From: Maritimibacter sp.
GTDB lineage: Bacteria > Pseudomonadota > Alphaproteobacteria > Rhodobacterales > Rhodobacteraceae
Reading direction: 5' to 3'
DNA length: 64,000 nt
NCBI GenBank assembly: GCA_002695005.1
Contig: NZNT01000020.1
Location: 124,001-188,000, forward strand
Shown here: positions 15,808-22,541 of the stretch, piece by piece
How positions within the stretch are numbered: the first letter of the stretch is position 1
How the letters are laid out: each line of letters begins with the position of its first letter
The notes under the pieces: generated by a model
The model's input: only the letters and a program-made list of their open reading frames with translations
Database searches by the model: none
What the model was told of the DNA's origin: nothing
Program-made: the position numbers and the translations under genes

Positions 15808-17043
15808 ATGTCGCAGCCGCGCCTGTTCACCCCGGTTCTGATCGCCGGGTGTCTCGTCCTGATGGTGAGTTTCGCGATCCGGGCGAGTTTCGGGGTCTTC
15901 CAGATTCCCATCGCATCGGAATTCGGCTGGCCACGGGCCGAGTTCAGTTTTGCCATTGCCATGCAGAACCTCGCCTGGGGCATCGGGCAACCGATTTTTG
16001 GCGCCATCGCCGAGAAGGTCGGTGACCGCAAAGCGATCATTCTGGGCGCGCTTCTTTACGCGGCCGGACTGGTCGGATCGTCTTTCGCGGTCACGCCGGG
16101 TGCGCATGACGCGCTTGAGTTCGTCATCGGTTTCGGCGTGGCGGGCACAGGGTTTGGCGTCATTCTTGCCGTGGTCGGGCGGGCGGCCTCGGACGCGCAA
16201 CGCTCGCTGGCGTTGGCCGTGGCGACCGCCGTGGGGTCGTCAGGCCAGATCTTCGGGCCGCCCGTGGCCGAATGGCTTCTGGGCTTCATGCCGTGGCAGA
16301 ATGTCTTTCTCATCTTCGCGGTCGCGATCCTCGCGGTGCTGGCGGTCCTCCCCCTGATGCGGGCGCCGGTGGCAAATCGGCAGGAGATCGTCGAGAGCCT
16401 TGGCACGGTTTTGACGCGCGCCATGCGCGACCCGTCCTTTGCCCTGATCTTCCTCGGTTTCTTTTCCTGTGGCTATCAGCTCGGCTTCATGACCGCGCAT
16501 TTCCCAGCCTTCGTGACCGAGATGTGCGGGGCCATCGATCCCGGCGGATTGCTCGCAAGCGTCGGAGTCACGACGACCTCAGCGCTCGGGGCTCTGGCGA
16601 TGGCGCTTGTCGGGGCGGCGAACGTGGCCGGGACGCTGTTTGCCGGCTGGCTCGGCGGGCGGGTTCAGAAGAAGTATGTCCTTGTCGGCATCTACACGCT
16701 CCGCACTGTCTTCGCGGCCGTCTTCATCATGCTTCCGATCACGCCGCTCAGCGTCGTCGTCTTTTCGATCACGATGGGGAGCCTGTGGCTTGCCACCGTG
16801 CCGCTCACGTCCGGCCTTGTCGCGCATCTCTACGGCCTGCGCTACATGGGCACGCTCTATGGCATCGTCTTTTTCTCGCACCAGCTTGGCAGTTTCCTGG
16901 GCGTCTGGCTGGGCGGGCGGTTTTATGACCTGACCGGCGACTACACGATGGTGTGGTGGGTGGGCGTCGGTGTGGGTGCGCTCTCGGCGCTCCTTCACCT
17001 GCCGATCCGTGAACGGCGCGCGCCGGTATTGATGCCAGCCTAG
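15808..17043 (+). CDS. MFS transporter (monocarboxylate/oxalate-formate antiporter-like)
   Basis: This is a 411-residue major facilitator with about 12 hydrophobic segments. The motif-A-like loop GAIAEKVGDRKAIILG lies between TM2 and TM3, and the second half has GWLGGRVQKKYVLVG. The N-terminal RASFGVFQIPIASEFGWPRAEFSFA resembles the MFS branch that includes oxalate/formate-type and monocarboxylate-like transporters; the substrate is not determinable. The start at 15808 has ACGGAGG at 15794-15800. Its stop overlaps the convergent lrp gene by 4 bp. No linked catabolic gene indicates a substrate. Confidence 0.87.
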   Translation: MSQPRLFTPVLIAGCLVLMVSFAIRASFGVFQIPIASEFGWPRAEFSFAIAMQNLAWGIGQPIFGAIAEKVGDRKAIILGALLYAAGLVGSSFAVTPGAHDALEFVIGFGVAGTGFGVILAVVGRAASDAQRSLALAVATAVGSSGQIFGPPVAEWLLGFMPWQNVFLIFAVAILAVLAVLPLMRAPVANRQEIVESLGTVLTRAMRDPSFALIFLGFFSCGYQLGFMTAHFPAFVTEMCGAIDPGGLLASVGVTTTSALGALAMALVGAANVAGTLFAGWLGGRVQKKYVLVGIYTLRTVFAAVFIMLPITPLSVVVFSITMGSLWLATVPLTSGLVAHLYGLRYMGTLYGIVFFSHQLGSFLGVWLGGRFYDLTGDYTMVWWVGVGVGALSALLHLPIRERRAPVLMPA

Positions 17044-17504
17044 GTCGGAAGCGCGGTCGTCTTGAACACCGTGCGCAGTGCAAAACTCGATTGCATGCCT
17101 TGCACACCCGGCAGACGGGCGAGCTTCTGGCGGTGCAGGCGCGCGAAGTCGTCGGTGTCGCGGGCGACGACCTTTAGGATGTAGTCCGCCGTCCCGGCCA
17201 TGAGGTGACATTCGAGGACTTCCGGCACGAGCGCCACTTCGCGTTCGAATGCCTCGAGCAGTTCGTCCGCCTGACCGGAAAGGGATATTTCGACGAAAAC
17301 CATCGTCGGATAGCCGATCCGCCGCGCAGCCAGCAGGGCCACGTAGTCGCGGATGTACCCATCTTTTTCGAGCCGCTGGACCCGGCGGTGGCAGGCAGAG
17401 GCGGAGAGATGGACCCGTTCTGCAAGATCGGCATTCGATATCCGCCCCTTCCGTTGAAGGACGTGCAGAATGCGGCGGTCCATGTCGTCGATTTCCGGTT
17501 CCAT
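17040..17504 (-). CDS. Lrp/AsnC family transcriptional regulator, probable regulator of ald
   Basis: The 154-residue regulator has an N-terminal winged helix-turn-helix (residues 8-60, LQRKGRISNADLAERVHLSASACHRRVQRLEKDGYI) and a C-terminal RAM ligand-binding domain (VFVEISLSG, VPEVLECHLMAGTADYILKVVARD). The ATG at 17504 has an AGGAGC ribosome site. It is divergently transcribed from alanine dehydrogenase with a 127-bp shared intergenic region. In many alphaproteobacteria this divergent Lrp activates ald in response to alanine, so the same role is inferred here. Confidence 0.92.
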   Translation of the reverse strand: MEPEIDDMDRRILHVLQRKGRISNADLAERVHLSASACHRRVQRLEKDGYIRDYVALLAARRIGYPTMVFVEISLSGQADELLEAFEREVALVPEVLECHLMAGTADYILKVVARDTDDFARLHRQKLARLPGVQGMQSSFALRTVFKTTALPT

Positions 17505-17631
17505 CGAAGCTCCTGCGAACAGATTGGCCAATGAGGAGTGAATTATTCGAAGAACGTTCGTTTTGCACGGATATTTTTCAACCCCATTGCGGGCGGGTCG
17601 GCGTAGCGTCGTCACAAAGAAGGAGAACGTC
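17505..17631. promoter_or_regulatory. Divergent lrp/ald control region
   Basis: The 127-bp intergenic region is AT-rich relative to its flanks. It holds a perfect 8-bp palindrome, GAACGTTC (17552-17559), inside TCGAAGAACGTTCGTTTTGC, and an AT-rich run (GGATATTTTTCA, 17569-17580) about 50 bp before the ald start. An Lrp binding site here is likely from the gene arrangement but cannot be defined from one sequence. Confidence 0.4.
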
Positions 17632-18750
17632 ATGCTGATAGGTTGCCCGAAAGAAATCAAACCGCAGGAATTCCGCGTCGGTCTGACGCCCGCTGCCGCC
17701 GGCGAAGCCATTGCCCACGGCCACGAGGTGATCGTCGAAACAGGCGCCGGTGAAGGCTCCGGCTTCAACGACGATGCCTACCGCGCCCTCGGCGCCGGTG
17801 TCGTGGATACGGCGGAAGAGGTGTTTGCCCGCGCAGACATGGTCGTGAAGGTAAAAGAGCCACAGGCGGTCGAGCGCAAGCAATTGCGTGAGGGCCAAGT
17901 ACTCTTCACCTACCTCCACCTCGCACCCGACCCGGATCAGACCCGCGACCTGCTCGCCAGCGGCGCGACGGCCATTGCCTATGAGACGGTGACGGACCGG
18001 GACGGTCGCTTGCCGCTCCTCGCCCCGATGTCCGAGGTGGCGGGCAAGCTCGCCCCTCAGGTCGGGGCCTGGACTTTGCAGAAGGCCAATGGCGGGCGCG
18101 GCGTGCTCATGGGCGGTGTGCCGGGCGTGTCGCCGGCCAAGGTCGTGGTGATCGGCGGTGGTGTGGTGGGCACACAGGCGGCCCGCGTCGCCTCGGGCAT
18201 GGGGGCCGATGTCACGGTGCTCGACATGTCGCTGACCCGGCTGCGCCAGCTCGACGATATGTTCCGGGGTGAGTTCAACACCGCCTATGCGTCCCAGGCG
18301 CGCACGGCGGAACTGGTGGCCGAGGCCGATATGGTGATCGGTGCCGTGCTGATCCCCGGTGCAGCGGCGCCCAAGCTCATCAGCCGGGCGCAGTTGTCGG
18401 AGATGAAGCCGGGAGCGGCGCTTGTCGACGTGGCGATCGACCAGGGCGGCTGCTTCGAGACATCCAAGGCCACGACGCACCAGGATCCGATCTACGAAGT
18501 GGACGGGATCATGCACTACTGTGTGGCGAATATGCCTGGCGCGGTCGCCCGCACCTCGACCATTGCGCTGGGCAACGCGACCTTGCCTTACATGATGCGG
18601 CTCGCCGATCAGGGCTGGCGCGCGGCGATGGAGGCCGACGAGGGGTTGCTTGGAGGGCTGAACGTCCACGCCGGACAGCTCACGAACTACGCCGTCGGGC
18701 GTGCGCTGGAGATCGACGTGGTGTCGCCGACGCTCGCCATTCGGGGCTGA
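17632..18750 (+). CDS. ald: Alanine dehydrogenase
   Basis: Ald interconverts L-alanine and pyruvate plus ammonia using NAD. The 372-residue length is normal. Conserved features are the N-terminal MLIGCPKEIKPQEFRVGL, the catalytic lysine block VVKVKEPQ (about residue 75), TYLHLAPD with the catalytic histidine (about 95), the Rossmann motif VVVIGGGVVGTQAARVA (about 170), and the C-terminal MPGAVARTSTIALGNATLPY. The ribosome site AAGGAG at 17620-17625 supports the start. It is controlled from the divergent region shared with lrp. Confidence 0.97.
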   Translation: MLIGCPKEIKPQEFRVGLTPAAAGEAIAHGHEVIVETGAGEGSGFNDDAYRALGAGVVDTAEEVFARADMVVKVKEPQAVERKQLREGQVLFTYLHLAPDPDQTRDLLASGATAIAYETVTDRDGRLPLLAPMSEVAGKLAPQVGAWTLQKANGGRGVLMGGVPGVSPAKVVVIGGGVVGTQAARVASGMGADVTVLDMSLTRLRQLDDMFRGEFNTAYASQARTAELVAEADMVIGAVLIPGAAAPKLISRAQLSEMKPGAALVDVAIDQGGCFETSKATTHQDPIYEVDGIMHYCVANMPGAVARTSTIALGNATLPYMMRLADQGWRAAMEADEGLLGGLNVHAGQLTNYAVGRALEIDVVSPTLAIRG

Positions 18751-18762
18751 AATGAACGTATG

Positions 18763-18784
18763 GGGTGCCCCGGTCGGGGCGCCC
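18763..18784 (+). terminator. Hairpin after ald
   Basis: A 9-bp stem with one G-U pair (GGGTGCCCC 18763-18771 with GGGGCGCCC 18776-18784, loop GGTC) lies 13 bp after the ald stop. There is no T run, so it may be a weak terminator or an mRNA 3'-end stabiliser. Confidence 0.5.
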
Positions 18785-18813
18785 TGTCACAACCGGAATT
18801 CGGGAGGTCCGTG

Positions 18814-18890
18814 TGGTAGCGTGGGGCGGACTTGAACCGCCGACCCCAGCATTATGAGTGCTGTGCTCTAACCGGCTGAGCTACCACGCC
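18814..18890 (-). tRNA. tRNA-Met (anticodon CAU), elongator type
   Basis: This is a complete 77-nt cloverleaf with CCA encoded. The acceptor stem is GGCGTGG/CCACGCT (first pair G-U), the D arm is GCTCAGCCGGTTAGAGC, the anticodon arm is CAGCA-CTCATAA-TGCTG, and the T arm is GGCGG-TTCAAGT-CCGCC. The D arm, anticodon loop and GGGTC variable region closely resemble E. coli elongator tRNA-Met rather than initiator tRNA. The alternative, tRNA-Ile2 with a lysidine-modified CAU, is less likely but not excluded by sequence alone. Confidence 0.93.
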
Positions 18891-18952
18891 ATTCACACGA
18901 GGGGGCAGATAGCCGCCGGGGGTGGCCGTGTCAACGGCCAAATGGGGCGAAA

Positions 18953-19417
18953 TCAGCGCCGCATGAATTTCTCCGATGCCCAGCCCACGGCCCCGCTTTC
19001 GTGCCGCACGCGGACCCATGATCCGCGCCGTTCCAGAAGGCGCACTTCTTCGCCGTTGTACATGCGACGGATGATGTTGAACTTGGTTCCCGGTCCCGTG
19101 CGCAGGTTCAGATAGCCATCCCCCGCCGAGTAGATATATCGGAAGGGCGAAGTGCCCGCGCTGGCAAGGTAACGGGCAAAGGCCCAGCCGACCGCGCCAC
19201 TCTCATGCCGCACACGAACCCAGCCGCCGGCGCTTTCGAGCGTTTCGACCGAGGAGCCGTGCGGCATCTGGTAGAGTATGTTGAAACCGGACCCCGGCCC
19301 GGATCTCAGGTTCAGAAATCCGTCACCGGGGGAGTTGACCAGCATCCGCTCGGCGCGGGCCGACGTGCCCGCAAGAAGTGCAGCGGCGGATGCCGTGATG
19401 AATAACCTGCGGTCCAT
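18953..19417 (-). CDS. Secreted protein with two SH3b domains
   Basis: The 154-residue precursor has a signal peptide (MDRRLFITASAAALLAGTSARA, cleavage near residue 22). Two bacterial SH3 repeats of about 60 residues follow: residues 25-85 (GDGFLNLRSGPGSGFNILYQM ... WVRVRHESGAVGWAFARYL) and 93-153 (GDGYLNLRTGPGTKFNIIRRM ... WVRVRHESGAVGWASEKFM). The repeats are strikingly similar, suggesting an internal duplication. SH3b domains usually bind peptidoglycan or peptides in the periplasm. The ATG at 19417 has GAGGT upstream. It lies next to the mscS gene on the same strand (54 bp gap). Confidence 0.85.
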   Translation of the reverse strand: MDRRLFITASAAALLAGTSARAERMLVNSPGDGFLNLRSGPGSGFNILYQMPHGSSVETLESAGGWVRVRHESGAVGWAFARYLASAGTSPFRYIYSAGDGYLNLRTGPGTKFNIIRRMYNGEEVRLLERRGSWVRVRHESGAVGWASEKFMRR

Positions 19418-19471
19418 GATGACCTCCCCCTCACGATATGTAGAAGAGGATAGCATGGTTTCCGCATAGCG

Positions 19472-20341
19472 CTACGAGTCGGATTGCCGCGCGATGGTCA
19501 CCGCGTCGCCCTCGTCGCTTTTGACGTAGAGCGTGCGATGGGGGAACGGGATGGACAGCCCGGCCGCGTCGAAGGCTTCCTTCAGCCCTTTCGTGAACTC
19601 CCACTTGAGGTCCCAGTAGTCCGCGGAGTCCGCCCACATACGCATGGTCAGGTCGACCGAACTGCCGCCAAGGTTCGTCACCCGCGCCCAAGGCTCAGGG
19701 TCGTCATGCACGCGCTGATCGGCATTTGCCATGTCGAGCATCACCTTCAGCGCCTTGTCGATGTCGTCGGCATAGTCGATGCCCATCACGATATCGACGC
19801 GGCGGGTTTCGTGGTGCGACCAGTTGGTGATGATCGCGCCCCAGGCTTTGCCGTTCGGCACGATGATCTGGACATTGTCGGGCGTGGCCATCTCGGTGAA
19901 GAAAAGGTTGATCTCAGTGACCGTCCCGGAGGTCCCGTCGATCGAGATATACTGGCCGTTCCGATAAGGGCGGAACAGAATGATCATGAACCCGGCGGCG
20001 ATGTCGGACAGCGTGCCCTGTAGCGCAAGGCCGATGGCCAGCGTGGCGGCGCCAAGCATCGCGACCAGCGAGGTCGCCTCGATCCCGAATATGTTGAGGA
20101 CAGTGATCGCGACGACTGCGAGCAAGACCCAGCGGACGATGGACGACAGGAACGACCCGATGGTCTTGTCGATTCGTTTCGACGCTTCGACCCGGCGGCG
20201 TACCATCCGGCTGACGGCGGCGGCGAGGATCCACCCGACGATGAGAATGACGAGGGCCTTGAAACCGTCGAGGACGTAAGGCAGCAGACCGCCGAAACGG
20301 TCCAGGAACGTCGCGATCTGCTGTTGAAGCTGTTCTTCCAT
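19472..20341 (-). CDS. mscS: Small-conductance mechanosensitive channel, MscS family
   Basis: This inner-membrane channel releases solutes on hypo-osmotic shock. The 289-residue protein has the short MscS form with three membrane helices (about residues 20-45, 65-90 and 93-120). The pore-lining TM3 is Gly/Ala-rich, LVAMLGAATLAIGLALQGTLSDIAAG. The beta domain contains FRPYRNGQYISIDGTSGTVTEINLFFT and VPNGKAWGAIITNWS, and an alpha/beta C-terminal domain follows. The length matches E. coli MscS (286). It sits just downstream of mscL on the same strand, so both osmotic safety valves are adjacent. Confidence 0.94.
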   Translation of the reverse strand: MEEQLQQQIATFLDRFGGLLPYVLDGFKALVILIVGWILAAAVSRMVRRRVEASKRIDKTIGSFLSSIVRWVLLAVVAITVLNIFGIEATSLVAMLGAATLAIGLALQGTLSDIAAGFMIILFRPYRNGQYISIDGTSGTVTEINLFFTEMATPDNVQIIVPNGKAWGAIITNWSHHETRRVDIVMGIDYADDIDKALKVMLDMANADQRVHDDPEPWARVTNLGGSSVDLTMRMWADSADYWDLKWEFTKGLKEAFDAAGLSIPFPHRTLYVKSDEGDAVTIARQSDS

Positions 20342-20388
20342 CTTGATCTGTCCGTTCTTGAGTGTTGGTCAGGGGGGCGAAACGGAAC

Positions 20389-20410
20389 GGGGCCCGCGTT
20401 GGCGGACCCC
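20389..20410 (-). terminator. Hairpin between mscL and mscS
   Basis: GGGGCCCGC (20389-20397) and GCGGACCCC (20402-20410) form a 9-position stem with one C-A mismatch and a GTTG loop. Read on the minus strand it is followed by GTTCCGTTTCG, only modestly T-rich. It could attenuate read-through from mscL into mscS. Confidence 0.45.
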
Positions 20411-20431
20411 GGTGTCGCGTCGGCGCGTCCG

Positions 20432-20866
20432 TCAGGCGGACTTGAGGGCGTCGCGGATTTCCGTGAGGAGCTGCACTTCCACCGGAGTCGGCGGATCTTC
20501 CGGTGCGCTCTCTTCCTCAGGTTTCTCGGCGGCGGCCTTGATCTTGTTCACTTGGCGCACGAGCATGAACACGACAAATGCGATGATCACGAAATTGATG
20601 ATCGCCATGATGAACGAGCCATAAGCGAAGACCGAAGCGCCCGCTTCGCGCGCGGCCTCGAGCGATGCGCCCTCGGCCACGTCGCCAGAGAGCACCGCGT
20701 AATTATTGGTGAAGTCGATGCCGCCGGTGAACAACCCGATGATCGGGTTGATGAGGTCGGCGACCAGTGAACTGACGATCGCAGTAAAGGCGGCGCCCAC
20801 GATGATACCCACGGCCATGTCCATGACATTGCCGCGTGCTATGAAGTCCCTGAATTCCTGAAACAT
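20432..20866 (-). CDS. mscL: Large-conductance mechanosensitive channel MscL
   Basis: MscL forms the large pentameric tension-gated pore of the inner membrane. The 144-residue protein has the conserved N terminus [26 protein letters not shown] (amphipathic helix and TM1 with the constriction residues), the periplasmic loop with [11 protein letters not shown]2 ([25 protein letters not shown]), and an acidic C-terminal helix, [14 protein letters not shown]. The length matches the family. Confidence 0.97.
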   Translation of the reverse strand: MFQEFRDFIARGNVMDMAVGIIVGAAFTAIVSSLVADLINPIIGLFTGGIDFTNNYAVLSGDVAEGASLEAAREAGASVFAYGSFIMAIINFVIIAFVVFMLVRQVNKIKAAAEKPEEESAPEDPPTPVEVQLLTEIRDALKSA

Positions 20867-20958
20867 TTTCTATACTGATCTCCGATTGTCCGCAGGCTGA
20901 AACGCACCCGCCGACAATTACCTACCATGGCGGTCGGGAGAAGCGAAAGCCACGCAGG

Positions 20959-20989
20959 AAAAAGCCCCGGCGCAGCAATGCACCGGGGC
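20959..20989 (-). terminator. Rho-independent terminator after the PLDc_N-like gene
   Basis: On the minus strand, GCCCCGG (20989-20983) pairs with CCGGGGC (20970-20964) and is followed by five T residues (20963-20959). It lies 27 bp after the stop at 21016 and upstream of mscL. Confidence 0.82.
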
Positions 20990-21015
20990 CGGGGAGTTGA
21001 TTTTCTTGTCGTGGA

Positions 21016-21207
21016 TCAAACCGTCGCGCGGTTCGACTTCGGTCCGGCGATGAGCCAGATGATGAAGCCGAGGAGCGGCAGGACGATCACGAGCAGCGCC
21101 CAGAGTACCTTCGCGCCGGTGGACGCGCCGGACGAGAAGATCGACACGAGCGCCCAGATATCGAGGGCGAGAAGGATGATGCCGAAAAGGCCTGTAAGTT
21201 CAAACAT
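21016..21207 (-). CDS. Small membrane protein, PLDc_N (phospholipase D-nuclease N-terminal) type
   Basis: The 63-residue protein has two hydrophobic helices: residues 3-25 (ELTGLFGIILLALDIWALVSIF) and 33-55 (AKVLWALLVIVLPLLGFIIWLIAG). They are joined by a short SSGAS turn and end with GPKSNRATV. The P-LLGFIIWL-GPK pattern is the PLDc_N family signature; its role is unknown. The ATG at 21207 is chosen because GGAG (21214-21217) lies 6 nt upstream, while the in-frame ATG at 21213 directly abuts that site. It has its own terminator, so it is probably monocistronic. Confidence 0.72.
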   Translation of the reverse strand: MFELTGLFGIILLALDIWALVSIFSSGASTGAKVLWALLVIVLPLLGFIIWLIAGPKSNRATV

Positions 21208-21538
21208 GTTCATCTCCATATCAACTGGTCCCGAATTTGGATCAGGATTTGGTGATCGAACGCCGCGCGGCGTCGGGTTGTTCCGGCCGATGGCCTGATG
21301 GTCGGATCAAGCCACTGATATTTAGAAATTTTTCGGAAGTACCGGGGCCAATCTTCGGCCTTTGGCATGGAGGTCCGAGCAGATCTGATGCGGCTCTCGC
21401 GCGGGGAACCGGCAGGCTGCAGCCGTTCCTGCCGGGCCGGTGCGAAATCGGGAAGAAACATTCAGCGCAGGGACACGTTGGTGCGCCGAGGAGGAACGAA
21501 CCTCCACCAACAGAACGCAGACATGAAAGGCAACGATC
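21208..21538. other. Long intergenic region with a GC palindrome and short repeats
   Basis: This is 331 bp between two divergently transcribed small genes, with no credible ORF. It holds a perfect 14-bp palindrome, ACGCCGCGCGGCGT (21260-21273), a repeated ATTTGG (about 21235 and 21247) and an inverted pair GGAAC (21405-21409)/GTTCC (21425-21429). AT-rich stretches near 21310-21335 could hold promoters. No element could be assigned to a known regulator. Confidence 0.4.
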
Positions 21539-21967
21539 ATGAAACGCACGACCTTTTTCGCCGCAGCACCGCTGGCCCTCGGCGTGGCCCTGACCGGCGG
21601 CATGGCGGCCGCTCAGACCATGAGCTTCGATGCCATGGACCAGAACGACGACCGCATGCTGGAAATGGCCGAACTGGAAGCGGCTTTCGGTGAGAACGCC
21701 ACCGTCGCACTCCAGACCTACGACATTGACGGCGACGGAATGATCGCCATCGCGGAAGCACGCACGGTGCATTCCACGGCCGGCGCGACGAACAGCGCGG
21801 AAACCTTCGACGAAGACGAGTTCTTCGCCGAAAACCCCGCGACCGAAGAAGGCGCCGGTGACGTCGATGATGTCAACGACATGATGGCCGATGGCACGGC
21901 TTCGACCGACGGTGATACCTCGGTCGAGGGTGATGCAGATGTCGACGCCAGTGTCATGGCGAATTGA
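21539..21967 (+). CDS. Secreted EF-hand calcium-binding protein
   Basis: The 142-residue precursor has a signal peptide (MKRTTFFAAAPLALGVALTGGMAAA, cleavage near residue 25). Two EF-hand loops follow: a degenerate one at about residues 33-44 (DQNDDRMLEMAE) and a canonical one, DIDGDGMIAIAE, at about 62-73, whose 1, 3, 5 and 12 positions are all oxygen ligands. The C-terminal third is very acidic and low in complexity (Asp/Glu/Ala/Thr-rich), so the mature protein is strongly anionic and probably periplasmic or extracellular. A strong terminator follows. The partner is unknown. Confidence 0.83.
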   Translation: MKRTTFFAAAPLALGVALTGGMAAAQTMSFDAMDQNDDRMLEMAELEAAFGENATVALQTYDIDGDGMIAIAEARTVHSTAGATNSAETFDEDEFFAENPATEEGAGDVDDVNDMMADGTASTDGDTSVEGDADVDASVMAN

Positions 21968-22004
21968 TAAGGCATCCTTTGGGCCCGCAAGGGTCCATGC
22001 GGAG

Positions 22005-22030
22005 GGGCGCCCGGCTTCGGGCGCCCTTTT
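22005..22030 (+). terminator. Rho-independent terminator after the EF-hand gene
   Basis: A perfect 9-bp stem, GGGCGCCCG/CGGGCGCCC (22005-22013 with 22018-22026), loop GCTT, is followed by TTTT. It lies 4 bp from the stop of the convergent ytoQ and may serve both strands. Confidence 0.88.
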
Positions 22031-22034
22031 CGTG

Positions 22035-22484
22035 TCAGCCGGGTAGTGTTCCAGTCAGAACGTAACGCAATATGTCGACCACTTCGCCCGGCGTCCGGGT
22101 GACGGCGAGGGCGGCGGCGTCGACCTCTTTCAGCGCATGGTCGTGTTCGGGTGGCTGGAGGATGACGAGCGACTTACCGAGCGCAGCGGCCATGCCGGCA
22201 TCGAACGCCGCGTTCCACTGCTTGTACTTGTCGCCGAAACGCACGACGACCACGTCGGCGTCTTCAATCCCCTTGCGGGTGCGGATCGCGTTCAGCTTGG
22301 CGCCCTTGTGGTCGTGCCAGAATTTGTCCGGCTCTTCCCCCATGATCGCCACCCCGCAATCGTCCGAGGCCGCATGATCCGTGACCGGGGCCGCGAAGGT
22401 CACATCCAGCCCCTCCGAGCCGTTCACGATCTGCTCGCGCCAGTCCGTGTGGATTTCGCCTGAGAGGTAGACGTTCAGGGTCAT
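22035..22484 (-). CDS. ytoQ: YtoQ family protein
   Basis: This is a 149-residue cytosolic protein of the YtoQ family, whose function is unknown. The fold looks like the nucleoside 2-deoxyribosyltransferase/TIR-like alpha/beta type: an N-terminal NVYLSGEIHTDWREQI, a central DADVVVVRFGDKYKQWNAAFDAGMAAALGKSLVIL, and a C-terminal VDILRYVLTGTLPG. The WNAAFDAGMAAALGK motif resembles the conserved D-x-G-x-A-A block of that superfamily. It is the last gene of the pheS-pheT operon, 57 bp after pheT. Confidence 0.85.
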   Translation of the reverse strand: MTLNVYLSGEIHTDWREQIVNGSEGLDVTFAAPVTDHAASDDCGVAIMGEEPDKFWHDHKGAKLNAIRTRKGIEDADVVVVRFGDKYKQWNAAFDAGMAAALGKSLVILQPPEHDHALKEVDAAALAVTRTPGEVVDILRYVLTGTLPG

Positions 22485-22541
22485 TTGGGGCCTCCGATCA
22501 GTTTGAGTGGCGTCCCGACACGGGCCGGGACACCAGTGGCT

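Noticed and set aside
18814-18890. tRNA-Ile2 (lysidine CAU) or initiator tRNA
   Set aside because: The D arm, anticodon arm and GGGTC variable loop match the elongator tRNA-Met pattern. The three G-C pairs of an initiator anticodon stem are absent.
21405-21429. EcfG-type general stress promoter (GGAAC...CGTT)
   Set aside because: The spacer between GGAAC and CGTT is 14 nt rather than the expected 16-17. The pair is better described as a short inverted repeat.
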